Part shown: one piece after another, positions 31,701 through 39,725 of the stretch | Layout: each line of letters starts with the position of its first letter | Position numbering within the stretch: the first letter of the stretch is position 1 | Origin: Ustilago trichophora | Taxonomy: Eukaryota; Basidiomycota; Ustilaginomycetes; Ustilaginales; Ustilaginaceae | Length of the DNA stretch: 64,000 nt | NCBI GenBank assembly: GCA_900323505.1 | Contig: OOIN01000029.1 | Span: forward strand, 62,001-126,000 | Reading direction: 5' to 3' | The notes under the pieces: generated by a model | What the model was told of the DNA's origin: nothing | Databases searched by the model: none | The model's input: only the letters and a program-made list of their open reading frames with translations | Translations under genes and position numbers: made by a program

Positions 31701-34145
31701 AGCGTCGGTGTTCATGTTGGCTGCGGGCTCGGCAGCGTACAAATCGGAAAGGTCTTCGGTTCTTCCAGGCTGATCCATCACAGCACCAGCAGTTTCCAGG
31801 ACCTCAGCGTCAGACTCGCCATCGCCCTCGTCGCCATCTGTAGTTGTGGCTTTCTTGGACTTCAGAGGCTTGCCCTTGGCGTCCATCATCATGCTGAGGC
31901 GGAACCATTTCTTGCGCGGTTTGCCCCAGTTAGCCGACGATAAATCAGGTGCAGCCCCACCGCCGAGCTGGATCTCGAAGTTCTCGCCACCCGTCTTGGC
32001 CAGGTCCTGAGCGAGTGCAGTGATGTCATACGACTGTGGCCTCTTCCGTTTGGGCATCTGACCGAATTCATTCTCGTGCAAATTCACATCGGCATCCTCC
32101 AACTCCTGCTCCGCAAGCAAATCACGGTTGATGCCAAGATGCATGGGGAAAGTGGAATTGCGCGCAACGTTTTGAAGCTGGCGGGTGCTGAGGCTGTTGA
32201 AGTCGATGGCAGGTGCGGCGCCACTGCCTGGGCCTGCCTCGGTATTGCGGAACTCGGAAGGAGTATTGAAGCTTGGGCTGGCGGCATGAAGGGCCGCAGC
32301 GAATGGACTGGGACCGAGACCGAGGTCGTGCTCAGCGAATTGATCTGTGGACCAGCCTCGACCGGAGATCCTTGCATGACCAAGAGGAGACAGTGCCGGT
32401 CCAGGAGCTGGAGCTGCAGGCAAAGATGCTTGAGGAGCAAAAGAAGGCATGGATGCCGACTCCATTCCCATCGATGGGCCTGGGCTGGGGCTTTGACCGT
32501 GTGGGTTGAACAAAGGCCCGCCGAGGAAGGAATTGCGCCGGGACTGGCTTCGCGAGAAAGACCCTACGCCTACCATATCGATAGGTTCAGCAGTAGGCAT
32601 CTCGTGTTCGAGAGGGTCTTGCGAAGCAACGACGCCTGTCTGTGGGAAGGGTATGGCCTGAGATTGGGTGGACAGAGGCAATGACTCTGCGGTTGCTGCA
32701 TCGAGTCGAACTTGTCCTTGAGAAGGTGGCTGAGTCTCGGCAGCGCTGAAGAAGTCGGAATCGGATACAGGAGGTGCTGGACGATGTTGGGCAAGGCTAT
32801 TGATCTGGTCGTCTTTTGTGACTGGTCCATTGAGGAACGCAGACGAGGCTGTCGAGTCTGCGCGAGATGATGGGCGAGGTCGGTCCATGATGGAGCCAAC
32901 GGCTGGAGCCGCGTGAGCGTCGCCGTCGTGTTCGATTGGGCTCATGGCCAGAGGAGCCGAGGCCTCGCTCAACTCTCTCGAGGCTTGACGAAGAGAAACA
33001 CGTTTGCTGTTGTCGGAGGAGGCAATGATATGGTCAACGACCTCATCTTTGGTGGCGGTAGGTCCCGGTCCATGCCACTCTGAAGGAGGCAGGTTTTCTT
33101 GACGTTCTCGGTAGAGCTTGATCTTGGCCAAGAGCTCGAGCTTCGGATCTCCAGCACCGGCGCCGGTGGAAGCTCCAACAATCTCAGAGCTTGCTCTTGC
33201 GGCGATAGGTGTCGAGTCGGGCGCGACGCGGGCGGCTTCCATTGATCTGCGGCCGGTCACCGAAGGAGCAAGCTGCTCAAAGGAAGGACGACCCCCGGCG
33301 CTGCCAGCTACGCTTTGTGCGCGTTCACGCTGACCTACAGCAATGCGTTCTCGTTCCTCCTTGCTGAGGAACTTGTCGACTCCCCACTCACTCAGCGCAT
33401 CTGCATCAGAAGCAGCACCTTCGTCGGCAGCTGGATCGAGAAGGCTTGCAGGACGGGAGCCGAGCTTGGAAGTGCGAACAAGGACGGAGGTGGCAGCGTT
33501 GGAAAAGAGACTGTTGCTTCGACTGCGAGGGGCTTCGGTGCCAATGAGACCTGCGACGCTGCTACCAGCTCGACTGCGCGCCTTCTGTTCGGTGGGAAGA
33601 GCGACGCCGAGAAAGTCGATACTGGGTCGTTTACCATCATCATCGGGATCAAGGAGGCGAGAGAGTCCGGTAGCTGCACTCCAGGTTCGGACATGGCGCT
33701 TGACAGCGACGCTTGCGCCTTCTCTGTATGGAGCAAAGATGGCACTCTGGCTTGCAAGCGCAGGCTCTGGAGGTGGTGGTGGGTGGAGAGCCTCGTCGGG
33801 TTGTGGCGGGTGATAGATGTGCCAGAATTGGGCTTTCTCGAGGATGCGCTCGTTGTCGGCCTCGATGAGAGCAGCTGCGAGCTGGAGTCGAGCGTTGACC
33901 CGTTTAGTGATCTTGGGTTTCGATGGCTCGCATGGTTCCGAGAGGTTATTTCCGAAAGCTGATTGGGACGTGGAAGCGGCATTGCCGACCGAGACTGCAT
34001 CCGAAGCATGGACTTGAATCAGCGAATTGCGCGATGGAGCACGCACCGCGTTTTCGACCGACTGGTACAGCTCCTCTGCGGACCGATCAAAGCCCATATG
34101 CTCCTGCTGAGCGCGCTCAAAGGCAGGAAATGCGATGGAGCTCAT
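28713..34145 (-). CDS. Very large, mostly disordered protein of unknown function
   Basis: One exon of 1810 residues from an ATG at 34145. Most of the chain is rich in Ser, Ala, Pro and charged residues. Recognisable parts are a short ordered N-terminus with KRVNARLQLAAALIEADNER and FWHIYHP; a strongly basic stretch at about 1010-1055 (SAKRAAKRLAKEKRKRKAAR); coiled-coil-like charged helices at about 1150-1230 and 1510-1545; five copies of an acidic motif D/E-rich-x-P-L (near 1008, 1378, 1415, 1497 and 1577); a poly-Gln run near 1605; a GGM repeat (about 1645-1675); and a Met/Gly/Pro-rich end. The basic stretch suggests a nuclear or nucleic-acid role, but this is inference. I do not recognise the family. 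It is on the same strand as the J-protein gene. Confidence 0.75.
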   Translation of the reverse strand: MSSIAFPAFERAQQEHMGFDRSAEELYQSVENAVRAPSRNSLIQVHASDAVSVGNAASTSQSAFGNNLSEPCEPSKPKITKRVNARLQLAAALIEADNERILEKAQFWHIYHPPQPDEALHPPPPPEPALASQSAIFAPYREGASVAVKRHVRTWSAATGLSRLLDPDDDGKRPSIDFLGVALPTEQKARSRAGSSVAGLIGTEAPRSRSNSLFSNAATSVLVRTSKLGSRPASLLDPAADEGAASDADALSEWGVDKFLSKEERERIAVGQRERAQSVAGSAGGRPSFEQLAPSVTGRRSMEAARVAPDSTPIAARASSEIVGASTGAGAGDPKLELLAKIKLYRERQENLPPSEWHGPGPTATKDEVVDHIIASSDNSKRVSLRQASRELSEASAPLAMSPIEHDGDAHAAPAVGSIMDRPRPSSRADSTASSAFLNGPVTKDDQINSLAQHRPAPPVSDSDFFSAAETQPPSQGQVRLDAATAESLPLSTQSQAIPFPQTGVVASQDPLEHEMPTAEPIDMVGVGSFSRSQSRRNSFLGGPLFNPHGQSPSPGPSMGMESASMPSFAPQASLPAAPAPGPALSPLGHARISGRGWSTDQFAEHDLGLGPSPFAAALHAASPSFNTPSEFRNTEAGPGSGAAPAIDFNSLSTRQLQNVARNSTFPMHLGINRDLLAEQELEDADVNLHENEFGQMPKRKRPQSYDITALAQDLAKTGGENFEIQLGGGAAPDLSSANWGKPRKKWFRLSMMMDAKGKPLKSKKATTTDGDEGDGESDAEVLETAGAVMDQPGRTEDLSDLYAAEPAANMNTDAAAPTEQDESDDVDDDYISPPRRGPLRPRGLAARTPKTILMPQPLQGTEFAPKLRLTDAMPATMDHPPAPKRHSLHVPDGFVLHDSRGGLPPMRSLVVHSANGPQPMFAAKAGNKKQGRVSARLKAVDVGRTVQVPAAAPRGIGRRAAAPTTALFRNHLVQHDDEREGWGWEAGTRVDDIFNPNQEDDSDDDDKPLADIQKQSRSAKRAAKRLAKEKRKRKAARRIRRAKREEAVQQGKTFKEVGVDELSPDEDLDLSSTTSEEDVTDSETESDLWASDDDKRWVDDSKPAGKLYGKSLLDIATERNTERKSKARFYGQVQLEDGETTMLQVDGDNDDAALQRPGVRGTVAGSVLDDGASVAPSVARSFRDKPIGYNDTRERMEAVFGADQIWAREMAKRQEEEAQEAQAARERAEAQAAAEQQREADVKAKKERGIFTLPKKNKKKRETALGMLNPSAIDSTASFAGSNTGAASIAPSQRAAQGQEEADQAESPVRSQTPVEPPVIALDIGDTNEEADQGRSGRRTPALLAGEETAAQEWLISSDVESEKGGQDNDSSDDDIPLSQVKKNVASRPVSFAAGLSLNPAKSGDADSSDEELPLAALKEKRIRQSMMLGGGKLDLDFSGSNRNGSSTIQSASPSSVRSGSVRDNGQDAVKSPLSQAYAARPAQAVDDDDSDEDLPLGQRHPGGDAALIAMRTALENQKRALKEARQAEKAQRRATKLARQVSTEEMDADGEQVKANGDLEDGDDDSEEDDSEDDKPLGFVHPQAAIIAEQAALIRQLQQEKEQQQQQQQHRMGGLSPSGSGILSPSGMDMRSSMMLNRMSGLPNLGGMGGMSGMGGMGGMGGMGGMGGMGGMGMSDVRQSMMGLPTNGSMMMGMPQLDGLPAASSGLPFSMSMSSPVQMGMPMGMGGASPMAPGSQIGVSGAMSPAMTMPMMAGTPQIGTPMTPNPMTMMLDPKASSIHNWRTQVPADATATATATPPGGTSAVNSAI

Positions 34146-34614
34146 GATGGGATCAGTGTTGCAGCCAGAGCCGATGTCGACTTGAGCCCAAGATGATCGT
34201 GGAAGAAGGCAGCGGCGCGGAAGGGTCCGATCAAGTCTGTAGGTTGTATCGAAGCAGCTGAATTTGGTGACTTGGTGGGGTTTGTGGGATCAACAAGGTG
34301 TCATGATCGTTGCCAGTGCCGTAGTCTAGAACCTTGAAGGACTGAATGCGCGGATGACGATGGAGGAGGTGTGGCAGCTTGGAACACGCTGTTGTTGTTC
34401 TCGTTGCGAACCCTGTTCTGAGACTCGGTGAGAATATAGAGCAGAATGAGGCTTTGGCCAGATGACAAGCGGCTTGAGCATGCAAAGGCGCTAGCTTGAC
34501 GATCGTGTATGAAGTCTGGCTAGCTTGCAAAGCCGACTCGATGTGATGGAAGGTGAGGGTCTGTGCCAGAGGTCGGGAGAGAGGGAGCATGCGTGTGCGT
34601 TTGCGTGCGGTATT

Positions 34615-34645
34615 GTACTGTACAGTACAGTACGGTACTGTACTG
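34615..34645. repeat. GTACTGTAC-type motif, 31 bp
   Basis: A run of alternating GTACT and GTACA units forming overlapping palindromes; the longest member of the motif family outside the transposon. Confidence 0.7.
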
Positions 34646-34966
34646 TGTGTATGTGACGTTTGGAAATGCAAGTTCGGAGGCTGCAGTTCGTTTGTGACAC
34701 GGCGACATAAGTTAACCAAACCGTGACTTGTGGAAATGAGCAGCCCTTCTTGGCAACACAAAACGCAATCCACGCACAAACAACAGCGGAACGACATGAA
34801 GGAATTCCCACCCAATTTGAAGCTCCGCGCCTTTCCCAAGAGGCGGAAGTGTTGGATTCACTTGATCGTTGATTTCAGGGCATGCCTCCTACCGTATGAC
34901 AGGGTGTGTACTGTAACTGAGCGGGCATCGAACCACACTTGGGTTGCTGTGAATATAGGAGCAAAA

Positions 34967-34986
34967 TACAGTACTGTACAGTACAG
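34967..34986. repeat. GTACTGTAC-type motif
   Basis: TACAGTACTGTACAGTACAG, a palindromic core with half-site extensions. Confidence 0.7.
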
Positions 34987-35371
34987 CAAACTCACTCGGA
35001 AAACCAGCCTGCCAGCTGGCCTCTACTCGCAAATCGATTCGCACAGCCCTTCCTGCAGCTAGCTCCCAACGGAGACGCGACGACTTTCTCTGTGTGTTGA
35101 ACTTGAGCCTCAAGGGTCCACTTTATGGCGATTTTGTTGCTCAAATCGGTCTGACACTTTGCTTCGCTTTTTTAACCTCGGAATTCGGCGATCAACCTCC
35201 ACACATTTTGACCCTCTCGATGCCCGCCTGCACGTTATTGACGGTGACTTGTATGCTTGACTGAGCCACCACGAAGGATCTATCTTCAAAATCTAAGCCT
35301 GCAAACATCTACGATAGTCTCTGAGAGGTCTTCAGCTAATGTACTGAAAACGCTGAGCCAGGCTTGCAACC

Positions 35372-37009
35372 ATGCAAAATGGGCAAACAGAAGCTGGCCC
35401 TGACGTAGGATCAGCGGCGTCTTCTTCTTCTTCTTCGCCACTTCAGGGCATGGCCAGACTCCCCGATCATTTCGCAGCTACGTTTCAATATTCAGGCGAG
35501 CACAATGCTGGCTCTTCCACATTTCTCTCACGTACGGCCTCGAATTCGGCCGATACTTGTTTATCCCAGGAGACCAACCCACGAAGAAGCCCGCGCAAGA
35601 GCCAAGCACGGTACACAGGCCTTTCAGCTGCCTTTGCAGCGAGCGACGATGACGATGACGAGGATGGCCAAATAAAAAGCGGCGCCACATCATCTCGAAA
35701 GAGGGCGAAAGCGCGAACAGCTCAGCAAGATGCATCAGAGGAAGGTGATCTGCCAAGCTCGACGAGTCCCAATAAAGCTAAAGCGCGCAAGAGGATCAAA
35801 CGGACAAGAGATGACCCCAACTCGGCAGCTGGTAGCATATACGCGCATTTGAAAGGCCTGCCTGACCTGTTCGCCGAGCACAATGACATTATGTTCTGCG
35901 GTATCAATCCTGGCGTCAAGTCTTCCCATTCTGGTCACCATTTTGCGCATCGGTCGAACCACTTTTATCCCTCCCTGCATCGAGCTGGCATCACTCAGGA
36001 GAGGATGAAGCCCGAACAAGATGTCGAATTCCCTTATCTTGGTCCACTCTCATTGGGTCTTACAAACCTTGCGGGCAGACCTACTGCAGAGGGTAGCGAG
36101 CTCCTCCCCAGTGAGCTCATCGCCGGTGTTCCGATATTGCTCGAGAAGATACAAAAGTGGAAGCCCAAAACGGTCTGCTTTGTGGGAAAGGGAATCTCCG
36201 AAGCCTTCATGAAGGGTCTTAAGCAAGCAGGAGCTGTTCATAACGGGTCAGCAAATAGAAAGCGGCGAGTCTCAGAATCCGCCTCTCCATGCAAGAAAAC
36301 CTCGGGTCGGATGCACGACGTCAAGAATGAAGAGAGCGAATCAAGACTGGCTGCAGCTCCCATCAAGCTGGAAGGTAAACAGGAATCTGTACGCACTGTA
36401 CGCACTTTGTTGAAGGCGTCTGTTCCCTCCAGTGTCCTTTGCGCACATCCTCAAATTGCAACAGTAGGCGAGCACATCAAGCCTCTGAATGGGGCACCAC
36501 CTTCCAAGGCGTCAGCATCGCCCAAGAAACAACTCTACACCAAAGGCAACTCGAAGGACGATACGGGCTACGGCATCCTCCCCATTTGTGTATCACATAC
36601 GAAGCGACACGGCGACACTTTATGTCTCGATGATGTGACGCTCTTCTTTGTGACGCCATCTAGCTCGGCACGTGTGACGACGCATTTCCTGGATGATAAG
36701 GCGCGCATTCTATCCAGCCTTCGGGTGTTAGCTGAACATCTTCAAGCTGCTTCGACGGTGAAGCACGCAGGCCCAGCCACATTGTCAAATGAACAGGGAG
36801 TCTTTCAAGATCGTCGCGGTGGCGGCATCAAGATGGAGGAGGACGTGTCGGTTATGAACGGAACTCTCGAAAAGCAGCCTGTCGATGACGCAACGACCGT
36901 GATCGAGTTGGAAGTCGTGGACTTGGCTCGATTCCAAGTCACTACCAAAGTCACTCCCAAGGACGATGACGATGATCCATTCGGAGATGGTGTTGTAGTC
37001 GATCTATAG
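35372..37009 (+). CDS. TDG: G/T- and G/U-mismatch DNA glycosylase (TDG/MUG family)
   Basis: One exon of 545 residues. The enzyme removes thymine or uracil from mismatches with guanine in base-excision repair in the nucleus. The first 160 residues are disordered, with acidic and basic patches. The catalytic domain starts near 163 with LPDLFAEHNDIMFCGINPGV; Asn179 in GINPG corresponds to the catalytic asparagine of MUG/TDG. GHHFAHRSNHFYP and LTNLAGRPT follow. The domain is then interrupted by a Lys/Glu/Ser-rich insertion of about 115 residues, and closes with LFFVTPSSSAR and a helix. The insertion and the long tails explain why it is more than twice the length of bacterial MUG. Family assignment is firm. 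Confidence 0.9.
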   Translation: MQNGQTEAGPDVGSAASSSSSSPLQGMARLPDHFAATFQYSGEHNAGSSTFLSRTASNSADTCLSQETNPRRSPRKSQARYTGLSAAFAASDDDDDEDGQIKSGATSSRKRAKARTAQQDASEEGDLPSSTSPNKAKARKRIKRTRDDPNSAAGSIYAHLKGLPDLFAEHNDIMFCGINPGVKSSHSGHHFAHRSNHFYPSLHRAGITQERMKPEQDVEFPYLGPLSLGLTNLAGRPTAEGSELLPSELIAGVPILLEKIQKWKPKTVCFVGKGISEAFMKGLKQAGAVHNGSANRKRRVSESASPCKKTSGRMHDVKNEESESRLAAAPIKLEGKQESVRTVRTLLKASVPSSVLCAHPQIATVGEHIKPLNGAPPSKASASPKKQLYTKGNSKDDTGYGILPICVSHTKRHGDTLCLDDVTLFFVTPSSSARVTTHFLDDKARILSSLRVLAEHLQAASTVKHAGPATLSNEQGVFQDRRGGGIKMEEDVSVMNGTLEKQPVDDATTVIELEVVDLARFQVTTKVTPKDDDDDPFGDGVVVDL

Positions 37010-37014
37010 CAATC

Positions 37015-37167
37015 ATGCCTGCACGAGGAGGAATCAAACTACTTCGATCGATCGGGCAGCTCGGTGGCGATTTCAGCAATGTCAATCTCGGCAATCTGGT
37101 CAACTTATCGAACGAAGATCAGCGAGGGCTTGATCTTGTGTTGGTCAAGCCTAGACCGGCAGGATGA
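37015..37167 (+). CDS. Possible 50-residue small protein downstream of the glycosylase
   Basis: An ATG five bases after the glycosylase stop opens a frame of 50 codons (starting MPARGGIKLLRSIGQLGGDF) that ends in TGA. It reads like protein (amphipathic start, NLGNLVNLS repeat), but there is no family match. Such a length arises by chance often. It could instead be 3' untranslated sequence of the glycosylase mRNA. Confidence 0.2.
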   Translation: MPARGGIKLLRSIGQLGGDFSNVNLGNLVNLSNEDQRGLDLVLVKPRPAG

Positions 37168-37312
37168 TGATGATGCAAGTCGAGCTGTCAGACTTGCATG
37201 TTCGGACAAACCCACGGCTGCGTGCCTCGAGCCGAAGATCTCATTCGAGCACATAAAGCAAGAAGAAAATCTCAACTGCGTCGAAAAATAATGCTTGCTC
37301 AGCACAGCCTCG

Positions 37313-37315
37313 AAA

Positions 37316-37346
<31 letters not shown>
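37313..37346. repeat. Poly-A tract
   Basis: An A-rich homopolymer interrupted by one G, between two possible small open frames. Confidence 0.9.
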
Positions 37347-37370
37347 CTCTAACCTTATCGATTTTCCATC

Positions 37371-37655
37371 ATGTTTTTGCACACCGAAGCGCTGTTGGAC
37401 GACGTGACCTATTGTACGCCACCAAGCGAGTCCGTTTTGGTGTATCTTCCAACCTTGCGTACCATTGATCAGGAAGATGAACGCCACGATGTGCAAACGT
37501 GCTTGCGCTTGGGCCTGCCTCAAGTGCGATACCGATGGGATAAATCTTACGTATTCCTCACCGCCAAAGATGGTCTCGAGCGCTCGAATGGCCCTCGTGC
37601 CTCGAGGCTGTCTTGCGTTGCCTTGGACGGCGTGAAATGTGGACCGGCAACGTGA
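37371..37655 (+). CDS. Possible hypothetical protein, 94 residues
   Basis: An ATG-initiated frame of 94 codons (MFLHTEALLDDVTYCTPPSE at the start) follows a pyrimidine-rich leader. It contains a plausible mixed composition with VLVYLPTLRTIDQEDERHDV and RYRWDKSYVFLTAKDG. I do not recognise a family, and chance frames of this length are expected in this amount of intergenic DNA. Confidence 0.3.
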   Translation: MFLHTEALLDDVTYCTPPSESVLVYLPTLRTIDQEDERHDVQTCLRLGLPQVRYRWDKSYVFLTAKDGLERSNGPRASRLSCVALDGVKCGPAT

Positions 37656-38734
37656 GCATTGTGATGATTGGGGGTTTTGTGCTCATGCAATTGCCGTGCA
37701 GAGATGAAAGGGACCCACAGCGAGCATAGCTATCGATTGACGGATCAGCGTCCTCGTGGGAAAACTCAGCCAGCTGCAGCGATACACAAGATCTTTTGGC
37801 AATCGCTTTGCCGACTTTGGTCGGACATCGGAGAATTCCAGCATAGCACAGCACAGCACAGGTGTCGATCAATTTTCTCTCAAGTCTTCTCGCTAAGAGA
37901 GCTTGACTGTAACGTCACACATACCACTGCATTGAAAAGTATCACATCAGCCTCACATCAGCCCGTGTGAGTTGAGAGCGGACCCTGCACCTCGCTAGGA
38001 AATTTTTGCTTTTCGTTTCTGTTTTCCTTGCCTTCTGTGGCGTGACGACTTGATTTCTGCCACAGGCCCGGCTCCATCGGCAATCTGTAAATTGTTGAAG
38101 TCTGCATCGACGTTCCGAAATGGCATAGGGTGTACCTAGGATTGGTCTTGGCAACGGCATCGATTCGCTCAAGGTTTAGCTTAACTACTACAGTACATAG
38201 CTTGGTTGTTGGAAAACATGTAGCGTGTGCGTGTGAAGGAAGCACCAAAAAAAAAATCGCCGAGAGGACCAGGCACAGCCAAATAAAAATTCGCCGCTCG
38301 ACACCGTGTTCCCACAGAGAGGCGTCCTCTCTTTCATCTGGCTCGGTGTCACGTTACACATTCTCATGCGTGGCCTCAGAACCAAATCTACGGTGAATTT
38401 GGCTTACTATATGGCTTTCTTGAGCTTTTCACACGATCTCAGGACAAATCGAAGTGAAAGCTTTGTGACTTGGCCGAGGCTCGGGATCCTATCGCTCGAC
38501 CCTTACAACCAGCGTTCTTTGGTGGGATTTGGCAACCCGTGGTCACCTCACAGCTGTGTGCCTGAATAACATCGACGAATGGCAATCAGCGGATAAGACA
38601 GGTCCTGTAGTATTAAGATGCATCGTGTGTGGTGCAGTATCCCCTTTGTTGTCCGTTTGACTCATTTCCTGGACCTAGCTTGGGTGGGAATAGGGTTGTG
38701 AATGTATGAGTCGACGGCAGGGATGGCGGCTATC

Positions 38735-38737
38735 TTT

Positions 38738-38770
<33 letters not shown>
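38735..38770. repeat. Poly-T tract
   Basis: T homopolymer interrupted by two C residues. Confidence 0.9.
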
Positions 38771-39385
38771 GTTCGTCACGCATGCAATACACACGCATTA
38801 CGCTAAAAGTTAAGGAACGTGTGCTACAGTAATATACCTGAATTCTTGAGCTTTCCGAATCCGAGTGAGCTAAGAAGGCTCTTTGCTCAAGGTTCATCCG
38901 AGAATTTGGCCGTGGATGCTGCAAGCGAATGACTCAAAAGCTGTGGTAAGGTGTGATTGAATCCCTCGCTTTGCCGTCGTGGCATTGGAAATGCAAGGCC
39001 ATCATTCTTGGCTCCTATTTTGTGATTTTCGAAACACCTTGGCACAGTGCAGGGGCTTTTGCTCCACTTGCATTTTTCAATGCACGCGACTGAGGCAAAG
39101 AAATTTTAAAATGAATCTAAGGGAGAAAAAAAAGGACCGAAAACTCAGCCCGGCGAACTTTATCTCAAAGATTGTGCTGCAGATCAGCAAAGAGTCATAC
39201 AGTAGTCGCGAAGCAAACGCCATCAATGCAAAGATGCAAAATGCGAACAGAGTGCCAATGCGGCATCAACCGAACAAGTTCCACCGATAACGTTTTCGCC
39301 TTTTAACTGCTAAGATTAGCCCCACCGCCAAATCCAACGCAACTAAGCTTTACGACATTTCGATCTTTGCTGAGCCACCAACACC

Positions 39386-39423
39386 GACACACACACACGC
39401 ACACACACACACACGCACACACA
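39386..39423. repeat. (CA)n microsatellite
   Basis: CA dinucleotide tract with CG interruptions, 300 bases upstream of the arrestin-like start codon. Confidence 0.95.
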
Positions 39424-39725
39424 GTACACACAGCGATTCGGGTCATCCGTCAAGGCTCAGTCACCATTCGCATCATTTTGCTCTGGTTTGCCATCATACC
39501 ATCATCTTAACTCGCCATTCTCGCTCCTCATCATCTTCACGACATCCACACTCTTGCATAGGCCTCACGTCAGGGTCGTCATCCGGACCTTTCCGACACA
39601 ACTGCGTCGTAGCTTGGATCACCATCAAGTACCTCTTCTAACAGTGTAGTATCCGTGCTTGCTTCAAGGGGGCATCGTCTCCCTCGCCTGATCATCATCT
39701 CTGGCTCTACAGAGACACTGCCAGC

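Larger units (their letters stand above)
34146..35371. other. Divergent region with GTAC motifs
   Basis: Upstream region shared by the large disordered-protein gene (-) and the DNA glycosylase gene (+). It holds two strong GTACTGTAC-type runs at 34615-34645 and 34967-34986. No additional gene is recognised. Confidence 0.5.
37656..39725. other. 2-kb region upstream of the arrestin-like gene
   Basis: No gene is recognised. It contains a T-homopolymer tract (38735-38770), a (CA)n tract (39386-39423) in the probable leader of the arrestin-like gene, and a short TACAGTACAT motif near 38190. Confidence 0.45.
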
